Below are positions 7,892-15,368 of a DNA stretch of 39,024 nt, piece after piece. Position numbers and translations under genes: made by a program. The stretch is from CBDVBL01 sp965555375. Lineage in GTDB: Bacteria; Zixibacteria; MSB-5A5; UBA10806. The stretch lies in contig CBEWDL010000003.1 in the NCBI GenBank assembly GCA_965555375.1, positions 1-39,024 on the forward strand, written 5' to 3'. Under the pieces are notes generated by a model. The model saw nothing but the letters and a program-made list of their open reading frames with translations, had not been told where the DNA came from and made no database searches. Position 1 is the first letter of the stretch, and each line of letters starts with the position of its first letter.

Positions 7892-8435
7892 CAACGACCT
7901 TTCTCCTGGCATAAGGCAATCGGTGGAGGAGCACCTGCAATCCTGTAGATCCTGCAGGCGGAAACTCGCCGAACTGAAGGCTATCGTCATAGCCGCTCGC
8001 AATATGCCGCCGCTGAAGGTTTCCGGCGGTTTTAAGGAGCGGGTTTTGGCCGCGGTCCATGAGGGGCAGAAATCGTCATTGAGGTCGGGAGCCGTTCGTT
8101 TAAGGCTTGCGCTGGCCGGGGCGGCGTTCGTAACGGCGGCGGCGTTGGTATTTTTCCTCGTGGGCCCGCAATCTTCATCGGTAATAACATCGGGCTCCGG
8201 TGAGAAGATTCAGATTACGACAGATTCTCAGGAACAGACTGATGCACCGGCGGCCCTTGATTTCACCGACGATCCCCGGATAAAGATAGAGTCTTTCCCG
8301 GTGCCGGAGGGGGCTGCGGGCGTGGATTTGACACACGATGACAGTTTACTGCTCGCCGATTCCGCCTCGAGAATTGATGAGTTCATACTTCCTGTGATTG
8401 AAAAATCGCGGGAAAACGTCGATGTGAAATTTTAG
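7848..8435 (+). CDS. Zinc-finger transmembrane anti-sigma factor
   Basis: A 195-residue protein starting inside the sigma gene, with AAGGAG seven bases before the ATG. The N-terminus holds C3 and the H29-x3-C33-x2-C36 pattern (EEHLQSCRSC), the zinc-binding anti-sigma (ZAS/zf-HC2) fold that clamps an ECF sigma factor in the cytoplasm. One transmembrane helix follows at about residues 86-106. The roughly 90-residue outer part is acidic and of low complexity and would be the sensory or protease-cleaved region. The last residues are VDVKF: a terminal phenylalanine is the kind of C-terminus that DegS-type PDZ domains bind, and a PDZ protein is encoded ten bases downstream. The anti-sigma call is firm; the PDZ link is inference. 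Confidence 0.85.
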   Translation: MNCRGVSRRLSAYIDNDLSPGIRQSVEEHLQSCRSCRRKLAELKAIVIAARNMPPLKVSGGFKERVLAAVHEGQKSSLRSGAVRLRLALAGAAFVTAAALVFFLVGPQSSSVITSGSGEKIQITTDSQEQTDAPAALDFTDDPRIKIESFPVPEGAAGVDLTHDDSLLLADSASRIDEFILPVIEKSRENVDVKF

Positions 8436-8445
8436 AAGGGCCTGG

Positions 8446-9651
8446 ATGAAAAGAAAGCTAAAGATTCTTACGGCTGCGCTGATAATTATCTCAATCTCTG
8501 TCGGGGGAACATCATATAGCGGCGTTTTGAAATCCCTCGATGATGAGCTGACCTCGCTGGTGGACAAGACCGAACCTTATCTGGTTACGGTCAAGGGTAA
8601 AGGGGCCTGGAGAAATCTGATAGCCACTGGAATCGTGTATGATAAAAGGGGCTATGTGATTACATCGTCGCATGCTTACAGCGCGGATGAGTTCGAGATC
8701 ACCTTCAAGGATGGTGCCGTATTTCCTGCAGAGAAGATTGGTGTTGATCATCAGACAGGACTGGCAGTTTTAAAGATTGAATACGATGATTTGAAGCCCC
8801 CAGAATGGGGGAGCACCCCGAAGCTCAGAGACGGGGCCTGGATAATGGTGGTGGGCAATTCCTATGGCATCCCCGCCACGGTGAATTTCGGGACTTTCTC
8901 AGGGCGCACCGATGAGGGATTTCTTCAGCTAAGCGCCGATGTCAAACCGGGGGCTTCAGGCGGAGCAGTCCTGAACACCGATGGGGAGATCGTCGGAATA
9001 CTTATAGCCCGTGAAACCGATTCCAGGAGGACGATCCAGAGTTCAACTCGTGATGACCTTTTGCGAAGTTATGTCGGCAGCCTGAAATTTTCTGATTTGA
9101 TGGGGAAATCGGAAGACAGGGCTATCGCTATTCCCATCGAAATGGTTATTGACGTTGTCGACCAGCTTATCGAATCGGGGGAAGTTAAGCGGGGGTTTTT
9201 GGGAATCAGTCAGAAAAACCTCTCCTCAAGTGAGCGCGAGGAATATGATTTACGAGGCGGGGTTTTAGTGATCGACGTGGTTGAGGGGTCTCCGGCCGAG
9301 GAGGCCGGGTTGGAAGAAGGCGATATAATAACTGCCGTCGAAGGGAAGCCGATCCGGAATACGTCAGATCTCTTCAGCTTGATTCGTTCGCATAAACCGG
9401 GGGACAGGGTCGCCATTACGTATTATCGGATGGGCGAAGAGCGAACGACTGAGGCGATATTGGAAACTGCCGACGATATTGGTCTATTCGGCAGATGGAA
9501 GATACGGGAGATTGTTCCAAAGTTGAATGTAGATAATCGGTTAAGGTTGCCTGATATGACCGATCTGAAAGAGGATATATCTCGACTGAAGGAAGAGTTA
9601 GACCATCTTCGGAGTGAGTTAGAAGAGTTGCGAATCAAGCTGAAAGAGTGA
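8446..9651 (+). CDS. HtrA/Deg-like trypsin-fold PDZ protein with atypical catalytic triad
   Basis: A 401-residue exported protein: signal peptide or anchor (residues 1-23), trypsin-like domain (about 35-235), PDZ domain (about 245-340, with GFLGIS and EGSPAEEAGLEEGDIITAVEG), and a C-terminal coiled coil rich in Leu/Glu (about 370-401). Histidine H76 lies in VITSSHAYS and the nucleophile S171 in KPGASGGAV. In DegP the triad Asp is the D of the SDIAL motif; here the aligned stretch is DHQTGLAVLKI, placing Gly at residue 105. D101 lies four residues earlier and might substitute. The protein may therefore be weakly active, use another acid, or be a binding-only paralogue. It belongs to the sigma/anti-sigma operon (ten-base gap) and probably acts in the periplasm on the anti-sigma factor or on misfolded envelope proteins. 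Confidence 0.85.
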   Translation: MKRKLKILTAALIIISISVGGTSYSGVLKSLDDELTSLVDKTEPYLVTVKGKGAWRNLIATGIVYDKRGYVITSSHAYSADEFEITFKDGAVFPAEKIGVDHQTGLAVLKIEYDDLKPPEWGSTPKLRDGAWIMVVGNSYGIPATVNFGTFSGRTDEGFLQLSADVKPGASGGAVLNTDGEIVGILIARETDSRRTIQSSTRDDLLRSYVGSLKFSDLMGKSEDRAIAIPIEMVIDVVDQLIESGEVKRGFLGISQKNLSSSEREEYDLRGGVLVIDVVEGSPAEEAGLEEGDIITAVEGKPIRNTSDLFSLIRSHKPGDRVAITYYRMGEERTTEAILETADDIGLFGRWKIREIVPKLNVDNRLRLPDMTDLKEDISRLKEELDHLRSELEELRIKLKE

Positions 9652-9775
9652 TCGCTGGCCAAACGGTAGCTTGCGATCAGCGCCGTATTCAGTTTCGCCA
9701 TAGGCGTTATCTCCCAATGCATTAATATAAAGACTTTTACCGGTCAAAATCTGGAACTCCAGGCTTTCAGATTAT

Positions 9776-9803
9776 GTTAGCTACGTAGGTTGGGGTAGCT
9801 AAC
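9776..9803. repeat. Perfect 9-bp stem-loop upstream of the pilus promoter
   Basis: GTTAGCTAC at 9776-9784 pairs with GTAGCTAAC at 9795-9803 around a ten-base loop. It ends 20 bases before the -35 box of the pilus promoter, a position suited to a dimeric repressor or activator. A GGAACTCC element lies just upstream at 9753-9760. Confidence 0.5.
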
Positions 9804-9822
9804 CGCGGGAGGTATTTTGGAG

Positions 9823-9851
9823 TTGACTGAGATGCCAATCTATAGTATATT
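9823..9851 (+). promoter_or_regulatory. Sigma-70-type promoter of the type IV pilus operon
   Basis: TTGACT (9823-9828), 17 bases, then TATATT (9846-9851) is a near-consensus promoter. Transcription would start near 9858, leaving a leader of about 114 bases before pilA. No sigma-54 GG-GC pattern, common for pilA elsewhere, was seen here. The predicted start falls in the loop of the adjoining hairpin, so that hairpin should serve the upstream transcript only. Confidence 0.6.
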
Positions 9852-9878
9852 TCTCTCTTGGGGAGAGAGTATTTTTTT
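9852..9878 (+). terminator. Terminator of the sigma/anti-sigma/HtrA operon
   Basis: TCTCTC (9852-9857) pairs with GAGAGA (9863-9868) around a five-base loop and is followed by a run of seven T (9872-9878). It directly abuts the pilus promoter's -10 box, so reading from the upstream operon would end where pilus transcription begins. Confidence 0.6.
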
Positions 9879-9971
9879 GGGGTCAGAAGCAGCAAGCTAC
9901 CTTAGAGGTTGTAGGGGTGGCTTTTTTGGATTTGGAGAATATTAAATAATCCTGTGAAGGAGGTAATTTCG

Positions 9972-10367
9972 ATGAAGAGACCACGTGGTACCAGCGGCTT
10001 TACGATGGTTGAGCTGGCCATCGTGCTGGTCATTCTCGCTATTCTGGCAGCTATCGCCGTGCCGATCTATTTGCAGTACGTCGAAAGCGCCCGCGCTGGA
10101 GAGGCGCAAGAGGCTATTGCGGCCGTTATGGCGGCGGCCAAAGTCTATCACGCCGAAACGGGGAGATGGGCCACCAACATTAATCAATTGAATAAACTCC
10201 ATCTTGAACGGATAACCGAGGAGAGGTGGAAATTCATCATTACTCCCGGCACCAACGGGATCAGGAATATCCGGGCTACATCCACCGGTATGATGCCAGG
10301 GGGAGCGGGCAAGCTTGTCATTTTTGATGCCGAGCGAGGCACCTGGAGCGGTTACGGATTCGATTAA
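9972..10367 (+). CDS. pilA: Type IV major pilin
   Basis: A 131-residue prepilin. The leader MKRPRGTSG is followed by the cleavage site G/FTMVE and the hydrophobic helix FTMVELAIVLVILAILAAIA, with the essential Glu at mature position 5. The mature protein would be about 122 residues, short for a pilin. It contains the YHAETGRWATNINQL segment common in pseudopilins and geopilin-like proteins and has no C-terminal disulfide pair. The ATG at 9972 has a perfect AAGGAGGT site seven bases upstream; an upstream GTG at 9954 is rejected because it overlaps that site. As first gene after the operon promoter with the best ribosome site it is probably the major subunit, although a GspG-like pseudopilin role cannot be excluded from sequence alone. 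Confidence 0.85.
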   Translation: MKRPRGTSGFTMVELAIVLVILAILAAIAVPIYLQYVESARAGEAQEAIAAVMAAAKVYHAETGRWATNINQLNKLHLERITEERWKFIITPGTNGIRNIRATSTGMMPGGAGKLVIFDAERGTWSGYGFD

Positions 10368-10395
10368 TTAATAACTCTTTCCAAGGACTGGCGCA

Positions 10396-11484
10396 TTGGA
10401 AAACTACGAAGCCGCAGGGGCGGTGGTTTCGGCAGAGAAACCACCTACAATTGATGATCTGTTGATGTTCACCAAGGAGCAGGGAGCTTCGGATCTGCAT
10501 CTTTCCGAAGGCTCTACTCCTATGATCCGGATCGATGGTCGTCTGCATAAACTCGATCTACCGGGTCTGACCCGGGAGGGGATAAAAGACCTGCTATTGG
10601 GCGCGATGAACCCGGATCAACGCAAGCGTTTCGACGAAGGTTACGAGATCGACTTCGCTAAGGAAATCGATGATAATACCAGGTTCAGGTGCAATATCTA
10701 TAAGCAGATCCAGGGGTTGGCGGGAGCCTTCAGGACAATCCCGGCGGAGATTCGTTCGTTCGAAGAGCTGGGCTTGCCGGATATTCTAAAGCCCCTTTCA
10801 ATGATGGATCGGGGTCTGGTATTGCTGACCGGGCCGACAGGTTCCGGTAAGACAACCACCCTGGCCACCATGGTGGACTGGATCAACCAGCATAAGGAAT
10901 GCCACATAATTACTATCGAAGATCCTGTAGAATATTTCCAGAGAAGCAACCACAGCCTGATCAATCAACGCGAACTGGGGGCGAACACTCGTTCTTTTGC
11001 AAATGCCTTACGCGCGGCGTTGCGTGAAGATCCCGATGTTATACTGGTAGGTGAGATGCGCGATCTGGAAACTATATCGCTGGCGTTGACCGCCGCCGAA
11101 ACCGGTCACCTGGTGCTTTCCACCCTGCATACATCATCGGCCACGAAGACAATCGATCGTATCATCGATATATTCCCCGCCGAGCAGAAGAGCCAGGTTC
11201 GCTCAATGCTTTCCGAATCGGTGCAGGCGGTTCTGGCGCAGACCCTCCTTCCCAGGAAAGATAAGGGGCGAGTAGTCGCCTGCGAAGTCATGATAGCTAC
11301 AGTGGCCGTCAGGAACCTGATTCGGGAGGACAAGATCTATCAGATTCCATCGGTGATCCAGGCTGGAGGCAAATCCGGTATGCAGTCATTGGATCAGCAT
11401 CTTCTGACTTTGGTGTCCGAGGGCAAGATAGACCGGACGGTAGCGGCTCAGAGGGCCGACAATCCGAAACTATTTTTGGATTAA
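10396..11484 (+). CDS. pilT: Type IV pilus retraction ATPase PilT
   Basis: A 362-residue hexameric secretion ATPase that depolymerises pili to drive twitching or DNA uptake. It shows the N-terminal ASDLHL motif (31-36), Walker A GPTGSGKT (146-153), Asp box IEDPVEY (174-180), Walker B region DPDVILVGE (212-220) and His box TGHLVLSTLHT (236-246). The retraction-specific AIRNLIRE motif is present as AVRNLIRE, followed by KIYQI. There is no tetracysteine zinc motif, which separates it from PilB. The start appears to be TTG at 10396 with AAGGA eight bases upstream, 28 bases after pilA. Placement directly behind pilA is less common than near pilB-pilC. Confidence 0.93.
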   Translation: MENYEAAGAVVSAEKPPTIDDLLMFTKEQGASDLHLSEGSTPMIRIDGRLHKLDLPGLTREGIKDLLLGAMNPDQRKRFDEGYEIDFAKEIDDNTRFRCNIYKQIQGLAGAFRTIPAEIRSFEELGLPDILKPLSMMDRGLVLLTGPTGSGKTTTLATMVDWINQHKECHIITIEDPVEYFQRSNHSLINQRELGANTRSFANALRAALREDPDVILVGEMRDLETISLALTAAETGHLVLSTLHTSSATKTIDRIIDIFPAEQKSQVRSMLSESVQAVLAQTLLPRKDKGRVVACEVMIATVAVRNLIREDKIYQIPSVIQAGGKSGMQSLDQHLLTLVSEGKIDRTVAAQRADNPKLFLD

Positions 11485-11527
11485 CTTTGAGGGGGTTCGC
11501 ATAGAGATCGATAATCGTAATAGCCTT

Positions 11528-11938
11528 TTGAATCATCGGGGCCTAACCTTAGTTGAAATGATGATTGCGCTTGTTGTCATCTCGCTTTCGATTCTGGCTG
11601 TTTATCAGATGTTTATTACCGGAAGGGAATTGATTATCGAGCAATATCAACGGCGGTATGCGCTGGAGAGGGCCCAGGCCTGGATGGAAAGAATGAAATA
11701 TTACGAGAACGAACTCGATACCGTTCCTCTGGATTTCGGGAGATCCTTCGTCGATACGCTGGTGCAGCCGAGCGATGAACATATTGGAATCTGGGCTGAG
11801 TGCGTTATCGATGTTGAGCATAGCTTCGACAGAGACCCCGGGAGCGGGATGCCGTATTTTAGTACTGTCTCGGTTACGTATGACTGGGAGGCTCTCTCGG
11901 GCCGGGAATACAGTATAAAATTGATGTCCAGATTTTAG
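11528..11938 (+). CDS. Minor type IV prepilin, PilV/PilI-like
   Basis: A prepilin with cleavage site RG/LTLVEMMIALVVISLSILAVY, the class III signal with Glu5. The roughly 130-residue mature protein has a transmembrane-helical N-terminus and a polar C-terminal domain ending KLMSRF. The family cannot be set beyond minor pilin. The start is uncertain. The TTG at 11528 has no ribosome site. A strong GAGGGGG at 11489-11495 lies five bases before an in-frame ATA at 11501, which would give a 16-residue hydrophilic leader (IEIDNRNSLLNHRG). Minor pilins prime pilus assembly and sit at the tip; this one heads a group of four minor-pilin-like genes. Confidence 0.7.
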   Translation: MNHRGLTLVEMMIALVVISLSILAVYQMFITGRELIIEQYQRRYALERAQAWMERMKYYENELDTVPLDFGRSFVDTLVQPSDEHIGIWAECVIDVEHSFDRDPGSGMPYFSTVSVTYDWEALSGREYSIKLMSRF

Positions 11939-11963
11939 AGAATGGTGGCGTATTAGCGAAATC

Positions 11964-12545
11964 ATGAAAGTATTTAGAAGAATATTAATATTAAGATCTG
12001 GTATGACTCTCGTGGAGGTCGCGGCCGTGATAGCGATTTCCGCAATTGTATTCACGGGCGTGCTCATCGCCTATACCGGCGGAATAGGGTATTGGCAGGA
12101 CACGTCCGAGGAGTTGGCGCTTTATAATGAGGGCACGATGGCATTATCGTTGATGGGGAGATTCATCAGAAATGCCGATTTCATTAAAATCAAGAGCTAT
12201 TCCGGGGTGGCGTCCGCCAAGCTGGAACTGGGATATCCGCAGGAGGACACCTGGAGTGCGGCCTTTTATTTCGTACGGGAAGACGGCAGTCTTAGATGGA
12301 ATGATCAAACCGAAGGGCGCAATAAGTTTAATCTAAAGCTCCTGCCCGCAGTGAAATACAGGCAAGGCCATGATGAGGCCCCGTATCTAACTGTGATAGA
12401 CGCTAAGTTTACGCCTCTTGATGATATTGGTTTTCAGAGTCCCACATTGATCGGTTACTCATTGATAAGAATTGAACTTGCCCTGGAGGATTCTCGAGGG
12501 GATACATTATATTTATCATCGGTGGTGTCTAAGAGAAACAAGTGA
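11964..12545 (+). CDS. Minor type IV prepilin, PilW/PulJ-like
   Basis: A 193-residue prepilin with leader MKVFRRILILRSG, cleavage G/MTLVE and hydrophobic helix VAAVIAISAIVFTGVLI. Size and position after the PilV-like gene fit the PilW/GspJ class of minor pilins. The C-terminal part alternates hydrophobic and polar residues (beta-rich) and ends with the basic SKRNK. The gene begins 25 bases after the previous one; no strong ribosome site is visible, so coupling is likely. It probably joins the tip or priming complex. The family letter is an inference from gene order and length. Confidence 0.7.
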   Translation: MKVFRRILILRSGMTLVEVAAVIAISAIVFTGVLIAYTGGIGYWQDTSEELALYNEGTMALSLMGRFIRNADFIKIKSYSGVASAKLELGYPQEDTWSAAFYFVREDGSLRWNDQTEGRNKFNLKLLPAVKYRQGHDEAPYLTVIDAKFTPLDDIGFQSPTLIGYSLIRIELALEDSRGDTLYLSSVVSKRNK

Positions 12546-12595
12546 GATTTCTTGAAAAACTCAAAGGACGGGGACGAACCTGAAGGAGACCTGTC

Positions 12596-13975
12596 ATGAA
12601 TATACGGAATGATAAAGGGGCACGAGGCAGCGTTCTGGTGATGGCGGCGGTGCTGTCGTTTGCCATGTTTTTATTGGGGCTGACTTATCTGGGGTTTACG
12701 AACCAGGTAATGATGGAGACAGAGGAGCTGCTGGCCGATGAGCAAATTCACTATGCGCGTTATGCCGGCATGACGATGGCCGATGCTTATACAAGAATGA
12801 GCAGCCCCGGTTCGAATTACCACGGGGGATTAACAAAATTCTACGATGACGTTTATTATGATAGTTATATCTATTTCGGAGGTTATGAAGGGGGATTTTA
12901 CAGGATCGATGCCAATTATACCCTGGTCGGTGTAGGATATGTCAACAGGCATTCGGGGGTCAAACGGCAGTCGGAAGCCTACAAGAGCATTAAGCTGGAA
13001 ACCTTCGCCGATTACCTATATCTATCCGACGTCGAGCGGGATACCCTCAGACATGTTATAATAAGGTTCTGGACACCGGACACCCTGGACGGCAAAGTTC
13101 ATTCCAATGATACGCTGCATATTATGGGGGCACCCAGGTTTATGAAGGAAGTGACATCGGCCGCTCCCACTATCGATCCACCGAACAATGACGCCCAGTT
13201 TGACGAAGGGTTTTGGCCGAATCGGGGGGAAATATTTTTCCCGCAGCAGGCCGATAGTATCAGATATCACACCGGTTATCATGGCTGGGGCACGTTTGAT
13301 CCCGATTCCGCCACCGAGATCACATTCAGCGGTCCCTATATTTATCGCAGGTACTGCGGGCTATTGATCGATAACACCATAGAGTGTTTTCCGCCATTTA
13401 TAGCCGATGCTCCCATATTCGAGATACCCGCAAGCGGCGCGCTGTTTGTTGAGGGCAAAGTATTTATAAAAGCCGATCGAACAGGCCCCGATTTACTGGA
13501 TCCCAGTTTTCGATCTATCGGATTCGAGGGACGTTTGACGGTGGCGTCATCCGATACCATGATAATCGTTGACAATCTTATTTACCGCTACGCCAGGCCC
13601 GATAATTCTGTCCCCGGTACCATCAATGAGATTAGAGATGTCCTGGGCCTGATTTCCGAGAATTTCATCATGGTGGGCGAGGATGTAGCAGATACGGTTT
13701 ATATAAATGCGGCCATGGCGGCTCTAAACGGTTCCATTTCGGTTCAGGATATATATGATTATGGGGTCTATAACGAAAAGCAGTCGCTTTTCATATATGG
13801 CTCCCTGGCCCAGAGGAATCGGGGCATTGTTCACACCACAGACTACAACGATAGAGGATTTATTGAGAAAGATTATCATTACGATAAAAGACTTCAGAGG
13901 TATCCTCCCCCTCATTTCGTTCCCACCGGCAATAATAAATCTATCTATAGCGAAAGATTCTTTAGCAAAGGCTGA
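12596..13975 (+). CDS. PilX-like pilus assembly protein with large C-terminal domain, paralogue 1
   Basis: A 459-residue protein with a PilX_N-like start, ARGSVLVMAAVLSFAMFLLG (residues 9-28), then a helix rich in Glu and a Tyr-rich linker. The large C-terminal domain contains WTPDTLDGKVHSNDTLHIMG (about 161-180), ASGALFVEGKVFI and LTVASSDTMIIVDNLIY, a pattern I associate with DUF4900-type domains of minor pilin proteins in deep-branching Gram-negatives, likely a beta-helix. It is probably a tip-located, surface-exposed subunit. The ATG has AAGGAG upstream. A paralogue follows 112 bases later and shares the whole architecture, including the last motif KDYxYD...PPPHF. The DUF4900 name is from memory of motif style and is moderate. 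Confidence 0.7.
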   Translation: MNIRNDKGARGSVLVMAAVLSFAMFLLGLTYLGFTNQVMMETEELLADEQIHYARYAGMTMADAYTRMSSPGSNYHGGLTKFYDDVYYDSYIYFGGYEGGFYRIDANYTLVGVGYVNRHSGVKRQSEAYKSIKLETFADYLYLSDVERDTLRHVIIRFWTPDTLDGKVHSNDTLHIMGAPRFMKEVTSAAPTIDPPNNDAQFDEGFWPNRGEIFFPQQADSIRYHTGYHGWGTFDPDSATEITFSGPYIYRRYCGLLIDNTIECFPPFIADAPIFEIPASGALFVEGKVFIKADRTGPDLLDPSFRSIGFEGRLTVASSDTMIIVDNLIYRYARPDNSVPGTINEIRDVLGLISENFIMVGEDVADTVYINAAMAALNGSISVQDIYDYGVYNEKQSLFIYGSLAQRNRGIVHTTDYNDRGFIEKDYHYDKRLQRYPPPHFVPTGNNKSIYSERFFSKG

Positions 13976-13977
13976 TC

Positions 13978-14073
13978 GGGATTCAGATTGTGGTGAAATT
14001 GTATGAGATGTCGGATTTTAAGGGGCCAGAACGAGTAAATTCTTTACCCCGAGATACAATCTGTATGAATCCC
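13978..14073. repeat. Imperfect inverted repeat between the two PilX-like paralogues
   Basis: GGGATTC-AGATTGT at 13978-13991 pairs with ACAATCT-GTAT-GAATCCC at 14056-14073, giving two seven-base stem blocks separated by a small bulge, enclosing about 64 bases. It fills the spacer between the duplicated genes and could be an mRNA processing or stability element inside the operon, or a scar of the duplication. Confidence 0.45.
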
Positions 14074-14087
14074 CCCGAGAGAAAAAG

Positions 14088-15368
14088 ATGATTTTTTCAG
14101 GAGTGAATATTAAGGATCAGAGAGGTTCTGTGCTGGTGATGGCGGCGGTGCTGGCATTTTCCATGTTTTTACTGGGGCTGGCATACCTGGGGTCTGTAAA
14201 TCGTGCGGTATTGGATACCGATGAACTGGTAACCGAGATACAGGCGGTTTACGCCGCCGCCGCTGCAATTATGGATGGTATCGTATACACGACTATATAT
14301 GAACCCGGTACCGATTACCATATAAAAATGTTGGAGTTCTACAACAATGTTTATTATGACGGATATATCTATTTCAGCGGCTATAGCAGCGGGATTTATT
14401 CTATCGACGCCGATTATGTTGTAGTTGGAATAGGAATTGCCAGGTCCTATTCGGGGGTTGAACGGCAGTATAGAATCTCGAGCCAGTTCGTTAAGGAGAC
14501 CTTCGCCGATTATCTTTACATAACCGATGATGAACACGATATGGTTTACGGCGGGCAAATTTATTTCTGGACGCCGGATACCCTGGATGGCAAAGTCCAT
14601 ACCAATGATGCCATACATATAATGCCCTGGTCTGATCGGCCAGTGTTCAAGAAACGGGTAACGTCGTCGGCGAGCTATATATCTCCTCCCGATAACCATG
14701 CCAGGTTCGATGAGGGGTTGTTTTTGAATCAGCCGGAGATAGTATTCCCGGATCAGGCGGAAGAGGTTCGGTACTATGCCGGCGATACGTACACTTATGG
14801 CAGCAATCACCCCGATTCGGTTTACTGGCTGGCCTTTCTCGGCGCCGGCTACAAACTGAGGGAATCCGGCGATCGAGGCAATACCTGGAATACGGATTGG
14901 CCGGAGTTGCCATTGATACAATTACCGTCTTCAGGAGCCATCTATATCAATGGCAAATGCTGGATTTCAACCACACAATTTCCGGATTCAGCAAACCCGC
15001 ATGATGGCCGCCTTGACGGCCGGGTAACGGTCGCAAGCTCTGATACGATGTATATCCGAGGGCAGACGCTTTACTCATGCTTCGACGAAGTCAATAACAT
15101 CGTGCCGATGAACTGCAATGATGCTCTGGGACTGATCTCCGAGAAATGGGTTTTGGTATCGGACAGGCTACCTGGTTGGCATTACGGAATTAAAATTAAT
15201 GCCGGGATTGCCGCATTGCGTGGTTCGTTTTCCGTGGATAAGATTTATACCTATGCCCAGGAGCATCAGTCGCTTTTCGTTTACGGTTCGATTGCTCAAT
15301 ATCACCGGGGAATCGTGCATCGTGGTTCGTGTGATTCGGGGGTGGGGTATTGTCAGAAAGATTACTAG
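14088..15368 (+). CDS. PilX-like pilus assembly protein, paralogue 2, interrupted by in-frame TAG
   Basis: A 426-residue protein up to a TAG at 15366-15368. It is a clear paralogue of the preceding gene: DQRGSVLVMAAVLAFSMFLLG at the N-terminus, FWTPDTLDGKVHTNDAIHIM, SGAIYINGKCWI and LTVASSDTM-like RVTVASSDTMYI. The conserved final block, KDYHYDKRLQRYPPPHF in paralogue 1, here reads KDY, stop, then YDDRFRKNPPPHF in the same frame, continuing to a TGA at 15459-15461. Read through, the product would be 457 codons, against 459 for its sister. Either a recent nonsense mutation removed the last 30 residues, TAG is read through, or the base call is wrong. The ribosome site is weak (GAGAGAAAAAG). Likely a tip-associated minor pilin. 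Confidence 0.65.
   Translation: MIFSGVNIKDQRGSVLVMAAVLAFSMFLLGLAYLGSVNRAVLDTDELVTEIQAVYAAAAAIMDGIVYTTIYEPGTDYHIKMLEFYNNVYYDGYIYFSGYSSGIYSIDADYVVVGIGIARSYSGVERQYRISSQFVKETFADYLYITDDEHDMVYGGQIYFWTPDTLDGKVHTNDAIHIMPWSDRPVFKKRVTSSASYISPPDNHARFDEGLFLNQPEIVFPDQAEEVRYYAGDTYTYGSNHPDSVYWLAFLGAGYKLRESGDRGNTWNTDWPELPLIQLPSSGAIYINGKCWISTTQFPDSANPHDGRLDGRVTVASSDTMYIRGQTLYSCFDEVNNIVPMNCNDALGLISEKWVLVSDRLPGWHYGIKINAGIAALRGSFSVDKIYTYAQEHQSLFVYGSIAQYHRGIVHRGSCDSGVGYCQKDY

Larger units (their letters stand above)
9665..9901. repeat. Long-range inverted repeat framing the pilus promoter region
   Basis: GGTAGCTTGC at 9665-9674 is repeated inverted and perfectly as GCAAGCTACC at 9892-9901, 217 bases later. Between them lie a nine-base hairpin at 9776-9803 that also contains GTAGCT, the operon promoter and a terminator-like hairpin. 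The 320-base gap between the HtrA-like gene and pilA contains no gene. Confidence 0.5.

Noticed and set aside
9858..9971. pilA leader considered as a c-di-GMP (GEMM) riboswitch
   Set aside because: The conserved GEMM core and tetraloop-receptor sequences could not be found; the hairpin there fits a terminator for the upstream operon.
14169..14921. A 250-codon open frame antisense to the second PilX-like gene
   Set aside because: It is of low-complexity composition and opposite a conserved paralogue; there is no start signal.
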